64,000 nt of DNA, taken from the NCBI GenBank assembly GCA_000729835.1, contig JFHB01000093.1, positions 1 to 64,000 on the forward strand, in the 5' to 3' direction. The notes under the pieces are model-generated. The model was not told the origin of the DNA. It saw only the letters and a program-made list of their open reading frames with translations, and ran no database searches. Numbering within the stretch: position 1 is the first letter of the stretch; each line of letters starts with the position of its first letter. Shown here piece after piece: positions 47,378 to 60,573 of the stretch. A program made the translations under genes and the position numbers. Origin of the DNA: Atkinsonella hypoxylon. Its lineage: Eukaryota > Ascomycota > Sordariomycetes > Hypocreales > Clavicipitaceae.

Positions 47378-47497
47378 AGAGCGTAAACAGTTATTATTAG
47401 TGTTATTCCCTTAGCGCATAATAAACTAGTAGCTAGTAGGGCGTAAATAGTTATTATTATTATTACCTCTTTAGTATATAATAAATTAGTAGCTAGC
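47378..47497. repeat. 60-bp tandem repeat, two units (D)
   Basis: Units start at 47378 (AGAGCGTAAACAG) and 47438 (AGGGCGTAAATAG). They match 9121-9240 with RIP-type changes. Confidence 0.8.
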
Positions 47498-47624
47498 CTT
47501 TAGCTGCTCTTAATATAAAAATAAACAATTTCTTTTTTCTCTTTTTTATCTTTTTCTTTCTTCTTTATATTTTATTTTACCTTTATATTATAACTAAATA
47601 ATTCTATTATAGTTTCCTAAAATT

Positions 47625-49110
47625 CCTTACTTTACTATATAGCTACTACTACTTCTTTTAATATAAGAGAACCTCTTTTTAATATATTTAAATAGAATTT
47701 ATCTAACTGCTAGTAGCTTACTAATTAAAATTACAAAATATTATCTTATTAGCCTAAAGTATACTGCCTCTTTACTTATATATAGCTTATTCTCTTACTA
47801 ACTAGAAGTATATCTAGAACTTTAGTAGTTATATTGCTAGCGCTAACGCCTTTACTGCTCCTGCTTCTATAGTGCTATTAGTCCCTTACTGCTGCTATAT
47901 CTATAGTTTCTTTATATAAGAGAACTTAAACAATTTAGAGCTATTTAATAGCAATATTCTTAAGGATATCTATATACTATACTACAATAACCTTTATAAG
48001 AAAGGCTTATATAACTATTGTTCTAGCTAAAGAAAAGAATATTAACTATATATATAGAGGCATTAAGGTTGCATTTAAAATCCTAGCCTCTTTACTAAGT
48101 ATTCTTACTTATAGTATTACTTTACCTAAATATAGAAACTTATTAACTAAGGTTTTATAGTTAAGTCTATATTAATCCCCCTTTATACTAACTAGCTTTT
48201 CTGCTATATAATCTTTATATATAAATTTTTAAATGTATATAACTACTATAACTTTATCCTTAAGGATATACTTACTGCTAATTATATAGAAGAGAAAGTT
48301 ATACCTTTTTCTTCTTCTTACTATATAATTTAAACTAGTTATTCTTTTATACCTATTTCTTTTCCTTTTACTAACTATAAGAGCACTATAGCCTTTATTA
48401 TTCTAAAGAATAATAAGTTTAACTCTAATAAATATAAGTATATCTCTATAGAAGTTAATAATAACTTCTTATTCTCTTTTACACTTACTACTACTACTGC
48501 TATTACTATACCTTTATCTTTACCTCTACCTATACCTATATCTTACTATATACTACTAACCTCTACTGCTGCTGCCTCTTTACTACTGTATAAAGCCTCT
48601 TTACTGCTATATTTTGCCCCTTTACCTCTATAGAGTAACCTTAAGGTAATACACTAAAAATATACCTACCTTTAGGTAGAGCTTAAAAGCTTAAACTACT
48701 TATAATAGCAGCTACTAGCTATATTCTTAAAGTATATAACTTTAACCTAACTTACTACCTCTTTTGCCTTCTCTCTCTCTATTTTCTCTTCTTTAGAGAC
48801 TATACCTTTACGCTTAAGGCGCTAAGTTATTTAAGATATTATATTCTTACTTATACCTATTAGTATAGAACCTTAATCTAAAACGCTAGTTATATTCTTA
48901 CCTACTCTAGCCTTTACACTATTTACTAGTGCTGTAATTCTAGCTTCTGCTTTTATACTACTTTAGAGACGCTATATAGCTTCTTTAGCTTCTATTCTAA
49001 GACTGCCTAAAGAGCAATAAAGTGCCTTTTAGGTAACTATACCTCTTTACTATAAGCACTAATGCCTTCTTACTACTTACTAAGAAATTTCTTTTATTTT
49101 TACTATATTT
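47625..49110 (+). pseudogene. Candidate antisense reading frame (D)
   Basis: Same frame as 9365-10850 in B. From about 47790 to 48700 I read it codon for codon against B without a frameshift. Breaks are TAA and TAG. Differences from B include conservative replacements not caused by RIP, such as Asp-Ile to Glu-Val near 48449-48455. The equivalent of the B ATG is ATT. No domain is recognised. Confidence 0.42.
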
Positions 49111-49129
49111 TCTAATTTTTTTTTTTTTT

Positions 49130-49493
49130 TTATAATAATTATATAGGCCTCTATAAAAGAGAGTTTATTTTCCTTTATTTTTAGTTAAGAATTACTAAGT
49201 TATTATTAAAGTCTATATAAAATTTTACTATACTTTTACTAAGCCTATTATTAAATTAAGTATTTTTCTACTATAACTTAAATTAATCTAGTGCCTCTAT
49301 ATTAAAGAAGTTCTTTAGTAGTTTCTATATAGATTAAATAAATTCTACCTACTTAATAAGCACTTAATAGTGTTTCCTTTAGCTTAAGGCATTTTTAGTA
49401 GCTAGAATTTCCTTTACTCTATACTCCTTAAGGAATAGGTTAGTATTTATTGCAGTTAGCTTAAAACTAGGCCTTAAGTCTACTAATTGCTAA
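49130..49493 (-). pseudogene. Chromovirus D chromodomain end of pol
   Basis: On the minus strand the chromodomain lies at about 49445-49280 and is similar to B (11175-11020). C is inserted just upstream of it in the pol reading direction, at GCTAA (49489-49493), so pol is cut between integrase and the chromodomain. Confidence 0.7.
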
Positions 49494-49816
49494 TGTTATA
49501 GACTCGAGCCTTAGGCTTGGGTCTTTTAGTAGAGGGAGGACAGCAGGAGAGGGACAGAGATCTATATAGGTAAAGGGATAGAAGTAAGCTATATTTGTTT
49601 AGAGGTTACCTAAACTTTACTAGGCCCTAGAGAGAGAACCTTAGCTATAAAGTATATACTAAAAGGGGCTCCTAAGGGGATAGACCTACCTCTAAATATA
49701 TAGTATAAAGGTATAAAGAGGCTTTTAGTTTCTTCTCTCTTTCTTCTTTTCTCTCTATAATTATAGTTCTTATTATAAACGCTAGTTAGCAGTAGCTACT
49801 AGGTTAGTTTATTATA
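49494..49816 (+). repeat. Chromovirus C 5' LTR (323 bp)
   Basis: Reads TGTTATAGACTCGAG to AGTTTATTATA; the unmutated form is TGTTATGG to CCATTACA. The palindrome follows the first seven bases. Confidence 0.92.
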
Positions 49817-50180
49817 TACTATAATTATTCTATAGATAGAACACTAGCAAGAATAATGTTGTTTAGTTATAGTAATAAAGGCCTAGCTAGTTAGCTTAAG
49901 CACTCTTTTAACCTCTATAGAGAGGTAGAGGAAAATATAGTAGAAATTAGCTAAAAAGCAGTAGAAATTGTAGTGCTTTATAAATTAGTTAAGAGCTAAT
50001 CTTTATAGATAAAGAAACTATAACGCTTTATAATAAACTATATATAGAAAGAGAAGTAGCTTTAAGCTACAGTAGGCTAGCAGCTAAAGAAACCTAAATA
50101 GAAGCTTCTATCTATAGTAAACCCTTATAATAGAAATAAATAAAGCTTTTAGGCTTAGTAAATAGGAATTATCTAAAAGC
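49817..50180 (+). other. Chromovirus C leader
   Basis: Starts TACTATAATTATTC, which is also at this place in B and F. No TGG-type tRNA primer site is recognisable. No clear coding was found before Gag. Confidence 0.5.
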
Positions 50181-51000
50181 TCTAGGCTAATAGCGCCTTT
50201 ATAGGTATAATATAGAACTAGTAGTACTATTTATACTAAAGCTTATTACTTAAGGTTTAGTAAAGAGTAGCTATCTATTATAAGGTAGGTAAAGTAAGGG
50301 AATATAATATATAAAGGTTCCTTAATTACTTAGAATTAGTCTTTATAGATTCTTACTAATAGAACTAAGCCTTAATTAAGCTTAATTAGCTTTAATAAAG
50401 TAACAATAAGTAGTTTATAGAATTCTACATTTATTTTAAGGAGAAAATTACGCTAGTAGAAAGAGCTAACTAGAATAATAGTATAAAGTTAACTAAGTTA
50501 TAGATAGTGCTTAATAAAAAAATAAAGGATTATAGTATAAAGAGAGATATTCTCTATTATAACTACCTTTAGGCAGTAAAGTGCTATTATAGTATTGCGC
50601 TAAACCTTAAGTTATATTATATTAAGGAATAACACTAGCTAAAACGTAGCTCTAGCTCTAAAGGGCTCTAGAATAGCAACACTAAAATAACTAAGATTAA
50701 TACTATAGAAACTTAATAAAGATAAAAAGGGAGTATAAAGAAATCTAGAGTAAAATAACTAAATAAGAATACTTTATAAGTAAAGTAGGTATTTAAGGCT
50801 AAACTTAAAAAACACTACTAAAAGAGGTAATGCCTTTAGTGTAAGTTATTCTAATACTATATTTAAGGATGTAAATAGTAACTAGTAAAACGTAAGCTAG
50901 AGTTAACTAATATATAAGTAGTAGCAATAGATAATATATAGAAGAAAAACTCTAATAAGTTAAGAAAAGGCTTACCTTTAGCCTTAAGCTTAATATAAAG
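50181..51000 (+). pseudogene. Chromovirus C gag
   Basis: Gag ends in a zinc knuckle read as CLQCKLFQYYIQGC (50831-50872). This is the CX2CX4HX4C pattern with His changed to Tyr, a CpA to TpA change. A Lys/Arg-rich tail follows. The knuckle is in phase 2 and pol in phase 1, so Gag and Pol are in different frames, unlike the copia family. The Gag start cannot be fixed. Confidence 0.65.
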
Positions 51001-54000
51001 ATAAAGGTAATATAAATAACGCAATAACCTCTACTTAGTAAGCAGCTAAAAGAAAAATATAGAGAGATAACTAAGAAAATAAATATATTACTGTTCTTTA
51101 TCTCTATACTCTTTAACTAACTGTTATTCTATAATATATAAATAAATAATAAGTATAACTACTTTACTGCAATAAGTAAGAGTTTAGTGTAATACCTTAG
51201 CCTAAAGTAGGTTCTATTGCTATATAAGAGAATAGTATAAATAGTAGTAAAGGTTAAATAGTAGTTCTATAATAGCTACTAAAGAAGCGCCTTAATTGCT
51301 TCTTTAGTTTACTTATAGGCAAATATTAACAGCTAGGTCTTTTTAGTAGTAGCTTATATAATCCTAGGCTTAACCTAAGATTATATCTTTAGAAGCCTAT
51401 AGTTAGCCTATAATAGAATTATCCTTAACGCTGCTAGCTAGAGCCTATTAGTAGGTAAAGCTAAGGGCCTTATAATTTAAGTAGTAAAAGCTTAAGACGT
51501 TAAAGACCTAATAAGACTAATATTAGCAGTAGTTTATAGTGCTTTAATAAAATAGAGTAAGAGCTAAAAGGTTACTATATATTTTATTGCTATAAGCCTT
51601 TAGGAAATTACCTCTATATTATTATTATAAATATCTCTAGAAAGCCTTAATCTACTAATGCTACTACTTAAATTAAAGAACTTTTATAATCTTTTTAAAG
51701 AAGAGAAAGCCTAAGGCCTTCTGCTATATAAAGAGAGGCTAAATTATTATATTAAGCTAAAATAGCAGCTAAATAGCTCCTTACTGTTACTACTGTAGGC
51801 TCTACTATATAATATACTATAGAACTATTTATTAGAAATTAGAAGATAGAGAATAAACTTAATAGATAAAGAATAGATTTAAGCTAGCTTCTTTTTAGCA
51901 GTAGTACTTATCCTTTTAGCTAAAAAGCTAAGTAAAGAATAGTAATTCTATATTAATTATTAAGCTCTTAATAAGATTATAGAATAGAACTATTACTTAC
52001 TTCCCTTAATAAAGAAAATACTTAAGTTATTATTAAAGGTATATTAGTTTACTAAACTAAATATACAGTTAGCCTTCTATAAGATTTAAATAGTAAACAG
52101 TAAAGAGTACCTTATAGCGTTTTATACCTAGTTTAGCCTCTTTAAATAGCTAGTTTACCCCTTTAGGTTAGTAGAAGCTCTAGCTATATTTTAATAATAT
52201 ATTAATAGTGCACTAAAAGAGGCCTTTAGAGATTATATAACTACTTATTTAAATAACATCCTTATTTACACTAAGGGTTCTAGGAAAAACTATATATATA
52301 AGGTATAAAGAATCCTAGAAAAGTTATAGTTAGTAGAGCTATACTTAAATCTTAAGAAATACTACTTTACTATAACTAAAGTTAAATACCTTAGCTTTAT
52401 AGTTATAGTAAAAAGGAAGATATACTTAAATCTAAAGAAAATTGTAGCTATTTAGAAGTAGTAAGCTTTTACTAAATTATAAGGGGTATAAAGCTTCCTT
52501 AAATTTATAAACTTTTACTGTAACTTTATATTAGATTTCTTAAATATTATAGAGCCTTTAGTTAACTTAATAAAAAAAGGAGTTCTATTCTAGTAAATAA
52601 AGAAATATAAAAGGTTATTTATAAAGCTTAAGGAGGCCTTTACCTTATACTTAGTCTTAGCCTAGTAGAACCTTAAGAAGAATATAGTAGTAAAGGCTAA
52701 TTACTTAAAAGAGGCCCTTAGTAGCTATTTATTCTAATATAATAAAGCTAGTGTACTGCAGCCTATAGTATACTATTTAGCTAGATTATCTTTAGCTTAA
52801 TGTAACTATACTATTTATAATAAGGAACTCTTAGCAATAATATCTTACCTTAAAGCCTAAGCAGTAAAGTTATAGAAAGTAGTATATCCCTTTATAATCC
52901 TTATAGACTATAAGAATCTAGAATACTTTATATCTCTATAAAAGATCTTTAAGCATTAAGCTAAGTAGATAGAGCTTCTCTCTCTCTTTAACTACTACCT
53001 ATAATACTGCTTAGGGCTATAAGTAGAGTAACTAAATATATTATTATAATAAGAGCAAGATTAAGATAGAGTAACGCTATAGATAGACTAGGTTCTCTAG
53101 CCTCTCTCTATTAGCTGCCTTAGTACTCTCTATAGAGATAAAGAGAAGAAAAAGGTTATAGAGAATATTAAGGTAGAAATAGCTAGTAAAATAACACTAA
53201 AAAGTTAACTAGCTGTAGCTTTATAGGTGCTAGCTAGAATAATACTGTTTCTAGATAAATACTTATAGAGCCTATAGAACTAAGGAGTATAGAAAGACCT
53301 AATATACTTAATAAGGTTAAATATAGTCTAGAAGGGGGAAAGAAGGTTTTTATTAAAGGTAAAAATATAAGAATAGATTATAGACTACACTCTTAATATA
53401 TAAAGAGCGCTAGTCTTTTAGAGCTGCCTCTAGGTCTTTAAGTATAAGCTATTAACTACTATATTAATATATAGAATATATAAGTTACTAATATTAAGCT
53501 ACTTAGAATAAAATACTATATTCTAGGCATTAATATACAACTATTACTAGAATAGGCTATCCTAAGATGTTGCTTAGTATATTTAAAACTGCTACTATTA
53601 TAGCAGCTAGAAGAGTAAGAGGTTATAGTAAGGCCTTTTACAACCTATTTTAGCGCTAAATAGATATTAGTTATAAATCTCTATAGATTTTATAATAGAT
53701 TTACTAGCGCTAAACTAGGCTATACTCTCTTACTTAATAGTTATTATTAATTAACTTTTAAAGTATATATAGTTAAAGGCAATAACCTCTATAGAGGTAA
53801 AGGAATATACTTAGTAGTTTAAGTATTATTAGTAGTAGTTTTATAGGTTCTTAAAATAAATTATCTCTAACTATAGTTTAGATTAATTAAGTACCTTTAA
53901 ACTACTCTTTATTACTTTATTAGAATTAAATAATTGCTGTTTATATTCTATTACCTATAGATAAATAGTAAAATAGAGAGAGTTAATTAAGAAGTATAAG

Positions 54001-54735
54001 CAATTCTATAGATTATAGTTGCCTTTTTGCAGTTTAACTAGCCTAAATATCTCTTTATATATTAGCTAGCTATTAACAATAGAAATTCTTTAGTAACTAA
54101 TATAAGTTTAAACTAGGTAATATATAAGTATAATATAAACTTTATCTAAAAGCTTATAGATAAAGAGAAGTTCTAAGTCTTATATAAAGGGTAAGCTTTA
54201 GCGTTCCTTAAACAGCTATAAAAGAGTATAAATATTACTTAAGCTATAATTAACTTTACTTAATAGAGGTAATAAGAGCAGTTAAATAGAAGCTATAAGC
54301 TAGTAGAATAGTATAAAGTAGAGAACTTAGTTTAGCTAACGCTCTATTATATTAAAATAAACTACTTAAGTTAGAAGCTTAATTAGGTTATAGTAAAGTA
54401 TATAGTTATAGATATACTAATATCTTTAACTATAAAGTTAGATATTTTACTAGAAATTTACTTAGTTTTTTATATTAACCTTATTAAGTAAGTAGCAATA
54501 AACCTTTTACCTTTTTAGTAGTTAGTAGACTTAAGGCTTAGTCTTAAGCTAACTATAATAAATACTAACTTATCCCTTAAGGAATATAGAGTAAAGGAAA
54601 TTCTAGCTACTAAAAACGCTTTAGGCTAAAGGAGACACTATTAAGTACTTATTAAGTAAGTAGAATTTATTTAGCTTATATAGAAACTACTAAAAAACTT
54701 TCTTAATATAAAAGCGCTAAATTAATTTAAGTTAT
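51001..54735 (+). pseudogene. Chromovirus C pol with chromodomain
   Basis: Protease tail at about 51300-51470 (block LGLTQDYIF). RT at about 51860-52480, with its first Asp changed to Asn (about 52050) and YLNN for YLDD (52246-52257), then ILIY. RNase H at about 52690-53060 with NKELLAI (about 52819) and a decayed TDHKNL-like block read as IDYKNLEYF. The integrase zinc region is at about 53420-53620. The integrase core has ISIDF (Asp 53686), then IISN (Asp to Asn) and a QRE block holding the Glu. A C-terminal part rich in Pro-like positions ends in a chromodomain (about 54575-54735: EYRVKEIL, then YQVL). The chromodomain is in another phase than integrase, so a small indel lies between them. 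Confidence 0.85.
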
Positions 54736-54899
54736 AGTAAAAAAACGCTTAATTTAATAATAAGCTTAGTAAAAGTATAGTAAAATTTTATATAGACTTT
54801 AATAATAACTTAGTTACCTTTAACTAAAAATAAAAGAAAATAAACTTCTCTTTATAAAGGCCTATATAACTATAAAAAAAAATAAAATAAAATAAAAGA
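54736..54899. other. Junction between pol and antisense frame (C)
   Basis: Includes an A run (about 54874-54882) corresponding to the T runs of B, D and E on the other strand. Confidence 0.4.
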
Positions 54900-56367
54900 A
54901 ATTTCTTAGTAAGTAGTAAAAGAGCATTAGTGCTTATAGCGTAAAGGTATAACTACTTAAAAGGCGCTTTATTACTCTTTAGGTAGTTATAGAATAAAAG
55001 CTAAAGGAACTATATAGTGTCCCTAGAGTAGCGTAGAAGTAGGAGCTAGAATAGTAGTGCTAGCAAAAGATATAAAGGCTAAAGTAGGTAAGAATATAAC
55101 TAGTGCTCTAGATTAAGGCCTTACTCTAGTAGGTATAGGTAAGAATATAACATCTTAAATAGCTTAGCGCTTTAGGTATAAAGGTATAGTTCTAAAAGGA
55201 AGAAAGATAAAGAAAAAGGAAGCTAAAAGAGCAGTAAGCTAGGTTAAGGTTATATACTTTAGGAATATAGATAGTAATTAGCGCTATAAGTAGTTTAAGC
55301 TTTTAAGCTTTACCTAAAGGTAAGTATATTTTTAGTGTATTACTTTAAGGTTATTCTATAAGGGTAAAGGGATAATATATAGTAGTAAAGAAGCTTTATA
55401 TAGTAGTAAAGAAGTAGTAGTAGTAGAGGTTAGCAGCATGCAATAGAGTATAGGTATAGGTAAGAGTAATAATAAAGGTACAGCAATAGCAGTAGTAGTA
55501 ATAAGTGCAAAAGAGAATAAGAAGTTATTATTAATATCTATAGAGATATATTTATACTTATTAGAGTTAAACTTATTGTTCTTTAGAACAATAGAGGCTA
55601 TAGTACTCTTATAGATTGTAGAAGAAGAAGAAGTAAGTATAAAAGAGCTATTAGCTTAAATTATATAATAAGAAGGAGAAAAGAGTGTAATCTTCTTTTC
55701 TATATAATTAGTAGTAAGTATATCCTTAAGAACAGTATTATAGTAATTATATATATTTAAGAACTTATAGGTAAGAATAGTTTAGTAAGTAAGCTAGCTA
55801 GAGTAAAAGAGAATTAATATAAACTTAACTATAAAACCTTAGTTAATAAGTTTCTATATTTTAGTAAAGTAATACTATAGGTAAGAATACTTAGTAAAGA
55901 GGCTTAAATTCTAAATACAGCCTTTATATCTCTATATATATAGTTAGTATTCTCTCCTTTAGCTAGAATAATAGTTATATAAGCCTTTTTTATAAAAGTT
56001 ATTGCAATATAGTATATAAATATCTTTAAGGATATTATTATTAAATAACTCTAAGTTATTTAAGTCCCTTTATATAAGAAAACTATAGATATAGCAGCAG
56101 TAAAGGACTAATAGTACTATAGAAGTAGAAGTAGTAAAGGCGTTAGCGCTAGCAATATAACCGCTAAAGTTCTAGATATACTTTTAGTTAGCAAAAGAAT
56201 AAGCTATATATAAGCAAAGAGGTAGCGTACTTTAGGCTAATAAAATAACATTTTGCGATTTTAATTAGTAAGCTATTAGTAGTTAAATAAATTCTATTTA
56301 AATATATTAAAAAGAGGTTCTTTTATATTAAAAGAAGCAGTAGTAGCTATATAGTAAAGTAAGGAAT
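54900..56367 (-). pseudogene. Candidate antisense reading frame (C)
   Basis: The minus strand of C holds the same frame as B 9365-10850. It was checked over about 55560-55430, where it reads KYKYISIDINNNFLF and then a Thr/Ala/Leu/Pro-rich stretch in phase with B. The equivalent of the ATG is ATT near 56367-56365. A GCATGC and other less-mutated bases survive near 55435-55443. No domain is recognised. Confidence 0.4.
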
Positions 56368-56492
56368 TTTAGGAAACTATAATAGAATTATTTAGTTATA
56401 ATATAGAGGTAAAATAAGATATAAAGGAGAAAGGAAAAGATAAAAAAGAGAAAAAAGAAATTATTTATTTTTATATTAAAAATAGCTAAAGG

Positions 56493-56612
56493 CTAGCTAC
56501 TAGTTTATTGTACACTAAAGGGATAATAATAATAATAACTATTTACACTCTACTAGCTATTAGTTTATTGTGCGCTAAGAGAATAGCACTAATAATAACT
56601 ATTTGCACTTTA
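56493..56612. repeat. 60-bp tandem repeat, two units (C)
   Basis: TAGTTTATTG recurs at 56511 and 56571, giving the 60-bp period in reverse orientation compared with B. Confidence 0.75.
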
Positions 56613-57233
56613 TACCCTTAATAACACCCCTTATATATAGATAGGTTGTATATATCTAATAACTGTTTGCAATAGTAATAAGAATAAAAGAGAAAGAGTA
56701 CCTTTTAGTTAATAAAAGGGATTATTATATAATAATTGCTTAAAATATAAGGAGACCTAAGGATATAGGCAGTTTATACACTAGTAATACTAGTATTACA
56801 GCTAGCGCCTATATAATAAGCAGATAATTAATAGCTATATATAGAGAGCTATAAGGCAGAGAGAGGTAGGGAGTTAATAAACCCTAGAAAGGTACAATTA
56901 AGCAGGGGGGAGCATAATTAACCTATTATAGCGCAACTAATAGGTTAGTTAGTAGAGTAATTAACAGCTATTGCTAAGGTACTATAGACAATTAAAGAGA
57001 AGGGAGGTAGAGTAAACGTTTGTTTATATATTAGCTCTATAACACTATACTAATAATAAACAGTACGTTAGTGCAGCAATAGAACAGCTAGAGTAAAGCG
57101 CTTAGGGACAAACGTTATACCTCTATTTTTTTATAAGTAGACAATAGAGGAAATATAAAGAGAGAGTAGATAAAGAGTTAGCTGCTATCTATAGTACTTA
57201 CTATAGACGTTAAAAGGGAGTATTATAGAGCCT
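56613..57233. other. Chromovirus C 3' tail
   Basis: Non-coding tail, partly GC-retaining (for example GAGAAGGGAGGTAGAGTAAACG near 56997). It corresponds to E 60600-61200. It includes an inverted pair of similar AGCTAATATATAAA-type segments but no convincing reading frame. Confidence 0.45.
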
Positions 57234-57249
57234 AGAAGAAGAAAGAGAG
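57234..57249 (+). other. Chromovirus C polypurine tract
   Basis: AGAAGAAGAAAGAGAG lies just before the 3' LTR and confirms plus orientation. Confidence 0.8.
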
Positions 57250-57251
57250 TA

Positions 57252-57574
57252 TATTATAGACTTAAGCCTTAGGCTTAAGTCTTTTAGTAAAGAGAGAACA
57301 GTAGAAGAGAGATAGAGATCTATATAGGTAAAGGGATAGAAGTAAGCTATATTTATCTAGAGGTTACCTAGACTTTACTAGGCCCTAGAGAGAGAACCTT
57401 AGCTATAAAGTATATACTAAAAGGGGCTCCTAAGGGGATAGACCTACCCCTAAATATATAGTATAGGGGTATAGGGAGGCTTCTAGTTCCTTCTCTCTTC
57501 CTCCTTTCCTCCCTATGATTATAGTTCTCATTATAGACGCTAGTTAGCAGCAGCCACTAGGTCAGTCCATTACA
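57252..57574 (+). repeat. Chromovirus C 3' LTR (323 bp)
   Basis: Reads TATTATAGACTTAAG to GTCAGTCCATTACA. Its left part is RIP-mutated and its right part nearly intact. It carries the perfect 23-bp palindrome at 57259-57281. Confidence 0.92.
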
Positions 57575-57579
57575 GCTAA
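57575..57579. repeat. Target-site duplication GCTAA, right copy
   Basis: Matches 49489-49493 and rejoins D, whose sequence continues as in B near 11236. Confidence 0.88.
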
Positions 57580-60250
57580 GAAGGTAAGGGGTTTATTGCT
57601 GCTTACTTAATAAGATTAATATAAAAGACTAGGTAAATTTCTAGTAAAATATCTAGCTTTATAGTTAAAGGTATTAGTATATCTATAACTATATACTTTA
57701 CTATAACTTAATTAAGCTTCTAACTTAAGCAGTTTATCTTAATATAATAAAGTATTAGCTAAACTAAGTCCTTTACCTTATACTATTCTACTAGCCTATA
57801 GCTTCTATTTAATTACTCTTACTGCCTCTACTAGGTAAAGTTAATTATAGCTTAAGTAATATTTATACCTTTCTATAGCTATTTAAGGAATACTAAAGCC
57901 TACTCTTTATATAAAACTTAGAACTTCTCTTTATCTATAAGCTTTTAAATAAGGTCTATATTATACCTATATATTACTTAGTTTAAACTTATACTAGTTA
58001 CTAAGGAATTCCTATTATTAATAGCTAGCTAGTATATAGAGAGATATTTAAGCTAGTTAAACTGCAAAAAGGCAACTATAATCTATAGAATTACTTATAC
58101 TTTCTAATTAACTCTCTTTATTCTACTGTTTATCTATAGGTAATAGAATGTAAATAGTAATTATTTAATTCTAATAAGGCAATAGAGAGTAATCTAAAAG
58201 GTGCTTAATTAATCTAAACTATAGTTAGAGATAATTTATTTTAAGAACCTATAAAACTACTACTAATAATGCTTAAACTGCTAAGTATATTTCTTTACCT
58301 TTATAGAGGTTATTACTTTTAACTATATATACTTTAAAAGTTAATTAGTAATAACTATTAAGTAAAAGAGTATAGCTTAGTTTAGCGCTAGTAAATCTAT
58401 TATAAAATCTATAGAGATCTATAACTAATACCTATTTAGCGCTAGAATAAGTTATAAAAGGCCTTACTATAACCTCTTACTCTTCTAGCTACTGTAATAA
58501 TAGCAGTTTTAAACGTACTAAGCAATATCTTAGGACAGCTTATTTTAGTAATAGTTATATATTAATGCCTAAAATGTAGTATTTTGTTCTAGGTAGCCTA
58601 ATATTAGCAACTTATATATTCTATATATTAGTATAGTAGTTAATAGCTTATACTTAAGGACTTAAAGGTAGCTTTAGTAAACTAATGCCTCTTATATATT
58701 AAAGGTATAGTTTATAATTTATTTTTATATTTTTACCTTTAATAGAAACCTTCTCTTCTCTTTCTAAACTGCATTTAACCTTATTAGGTATACTAGGTCT
58801 TTTTATACTCCTTAGTTCTATAGGCTCTATAAGTATTTATTTAGAAATAGCATTATTTTAGCTAGCACCTATAAAGCTATAACTAGTTAACTTTCTAGCG
58901 TTACTTTACTAGCTATTTCTACTTTAATATTCTCTATAATTTTCTCTTTCTCTTTATCTCTATAGAGAGCGCTAAGGTAGTTAATAGAGAGAGGCTAAAG
59001 AACCTAGCCTATCTACAGCATTACTCTATCTTAATTCTACTCTTATTGTAATAATATATTTAGTTACTCTACCTATAGCCCTAAGCAGTATTATAGGTAG
59101 TAGTTAAAGAGAGAAAGAAGCTTTACCTACTTAGCTTAATACTTAAAGATCTTTTATAGAGATATAAAGTATTCTAGATTCTTATAGTCTATAAAGATTA
59201 TAAAGGGGTATACTACTCTCTATAACTTTACTGCTTAAGCTTTAAAGTAAGATATTATTGCTAAAAGCTTCTTATTATAAATAGTATAGTTACGTTAAGC
59301 TAGAGATAACCTAGCTAAATAGTATACTATAGGCTGTAGTATACTAGCTTTATTATATTAAGATAAATAGCTACTAAGGGCCTCTCCTAAGCAATTAGCC
59401 TTTACTACTATATTCTTCTTAGAGTTCTACTAGGCTAAAACTAAGTATAAGGTAAAGGCCTCCTTAAGCCTTATAAATAACCTCTTATATTTCTTTATTT
59501 ACTAGAATAGAACTCCCTTCTTTATTAAGTTAACTAAGGGCCTTATAATATCTAAGAAATTTAATATAAAGTTATAGTAAAAGTTTGTAAATCTAAAGAA
59601 GCTTTATACTCTTTATAACTTAGTAGGAGCTTACTACTTCTAAATAGCTATAATCTTCTCTAGATTTAAGTATATCTCCCTTTTAGCTATAACTATAAAG
59701 CTAAGGTATTTAACTTTAGTTATAGTAAAGCAGCATTTCTTAAGATCTAAGTGTAGCTCTATTAACTACAACTTTTTTAGGATTCTCTATACCTTATATA
59801 TATAGTCTTTCCTAAAACTCTCTATATAAATAAAGATATTATTTAGATAAGCAGTTATATAATCTCTAAGGGCCTCTTTTAGTACGCTATTAATATATTG
59901 TTAGAATATAGCTAGAGCCTCTACTAACCTAAAGGGGCAAACTAGCTATTTAAAGAGGCTAAACTAGGTGTAAAACACTATAAGGTGCTCTTTACTATCT
60001 ACTATCTAGATTCTATAGAAGGCTAACTATATATTTAGCTTAGTAAACTAATATACCTTTAATAATAACTTAAGCGTCTTTTTTATTAAGAGAAGTAGGT
60101 AATAGTTCTATTCTATAATCTTATTAAGAGCTTAATAATTAATATAGAATTACTATTCTCTACTTAGCTTTTTAGCTAAAAGAATAGGTACTACTACTAA
60201 GAAGAAGCTAGCTTAAATCTATCCTTTATCTATTAGGTTTATTACCTACC
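57580..60250 (-). pseudogene. Chromovirus D pol, integrase to RT
   Basis: On the minus strand, RT (YLNN at 59849-59838, Asp changed to Asn), RNase H (about 59420-58990) and integrase (about 58700-57950) follow the same layout as B. The frames contain TAA and TAG stops. The left end is cut by C and the right end by E at CTACC (60246-60250). Confidence 0.8.
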
Positions 60251-60573
60251 TATAATAAACTGACCTAGTAGCTGCTACTAACTAGCGTCTATAATAAGAA
60301 CTATAATTATAGGGAGGAAAGGAGGAAGAGAGAAGGAACTAAAAGCCTCCCTATACCCCTATGCTATATATCTAGGGGTAGGTTTATCCCCTTAGGAGCC
60401 CCTTTTAGTATATACTCTATAGCTAAGGTCCTCTCTCTAGAGCCTAGTAAAGTCTAGCTAACCTCTAGACAAATGCAGCTTACTTCTATCCCTTTACCTA
60501 TATAGATCTCTATCTCTCTTTTACTATTCTCTCTTTACTAAAAGACCTAAGCTTAAGGCTTAAGTCTATAATA
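60251..60573 (-). repeat. Chromovirus E 3' LTR (323 bp)
   Basis: On the plus strand it reads TATAATAAACTGACC to GTCTATAATA. TACTCTCCTTCTTCTTC follows, a purine tract on the minus strand. Confidence 0.9.

Larger units (their letters stand above)
49494..57574 (+). mobile_element. Ty3/gypsy chromovirus C, complete
   Basis: 8,081 bp with 323-bp LTRs (49494-49816 and 57252-57574), GCTAA duplication at 49489-49493 and 57575-57579, polypurine tract at 57234-57249 and a full gag-pol. It is the best complete copy of the family. It inserted into D in the opposite orientation. The outer ends (TGTTATAGACTCGAGCC at the left, GTCAGTCCATTACA at the right) are nearly unmutated. Confidence 0.93.
46821..60250 (-). 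mobile_element. Chromovirus D, interrupted by C and broken by E
   Basis: A minus-strand copy of the B family in two pieces, 46821-49493 and 57580-60250, separated by C with a GCTAA duplication. The left piece has lost the 3' LTR, since copia I abuts it at ATATT. It holds the tandem repeat (47378), antisense frame and chromodomain. The right piece holds integrase, RNase H and RT up to YLNN (59849-59838). It stops at CTACC, where E begins. Gag and the 5' LTR should lie beyond the window. Confidence 0.88.
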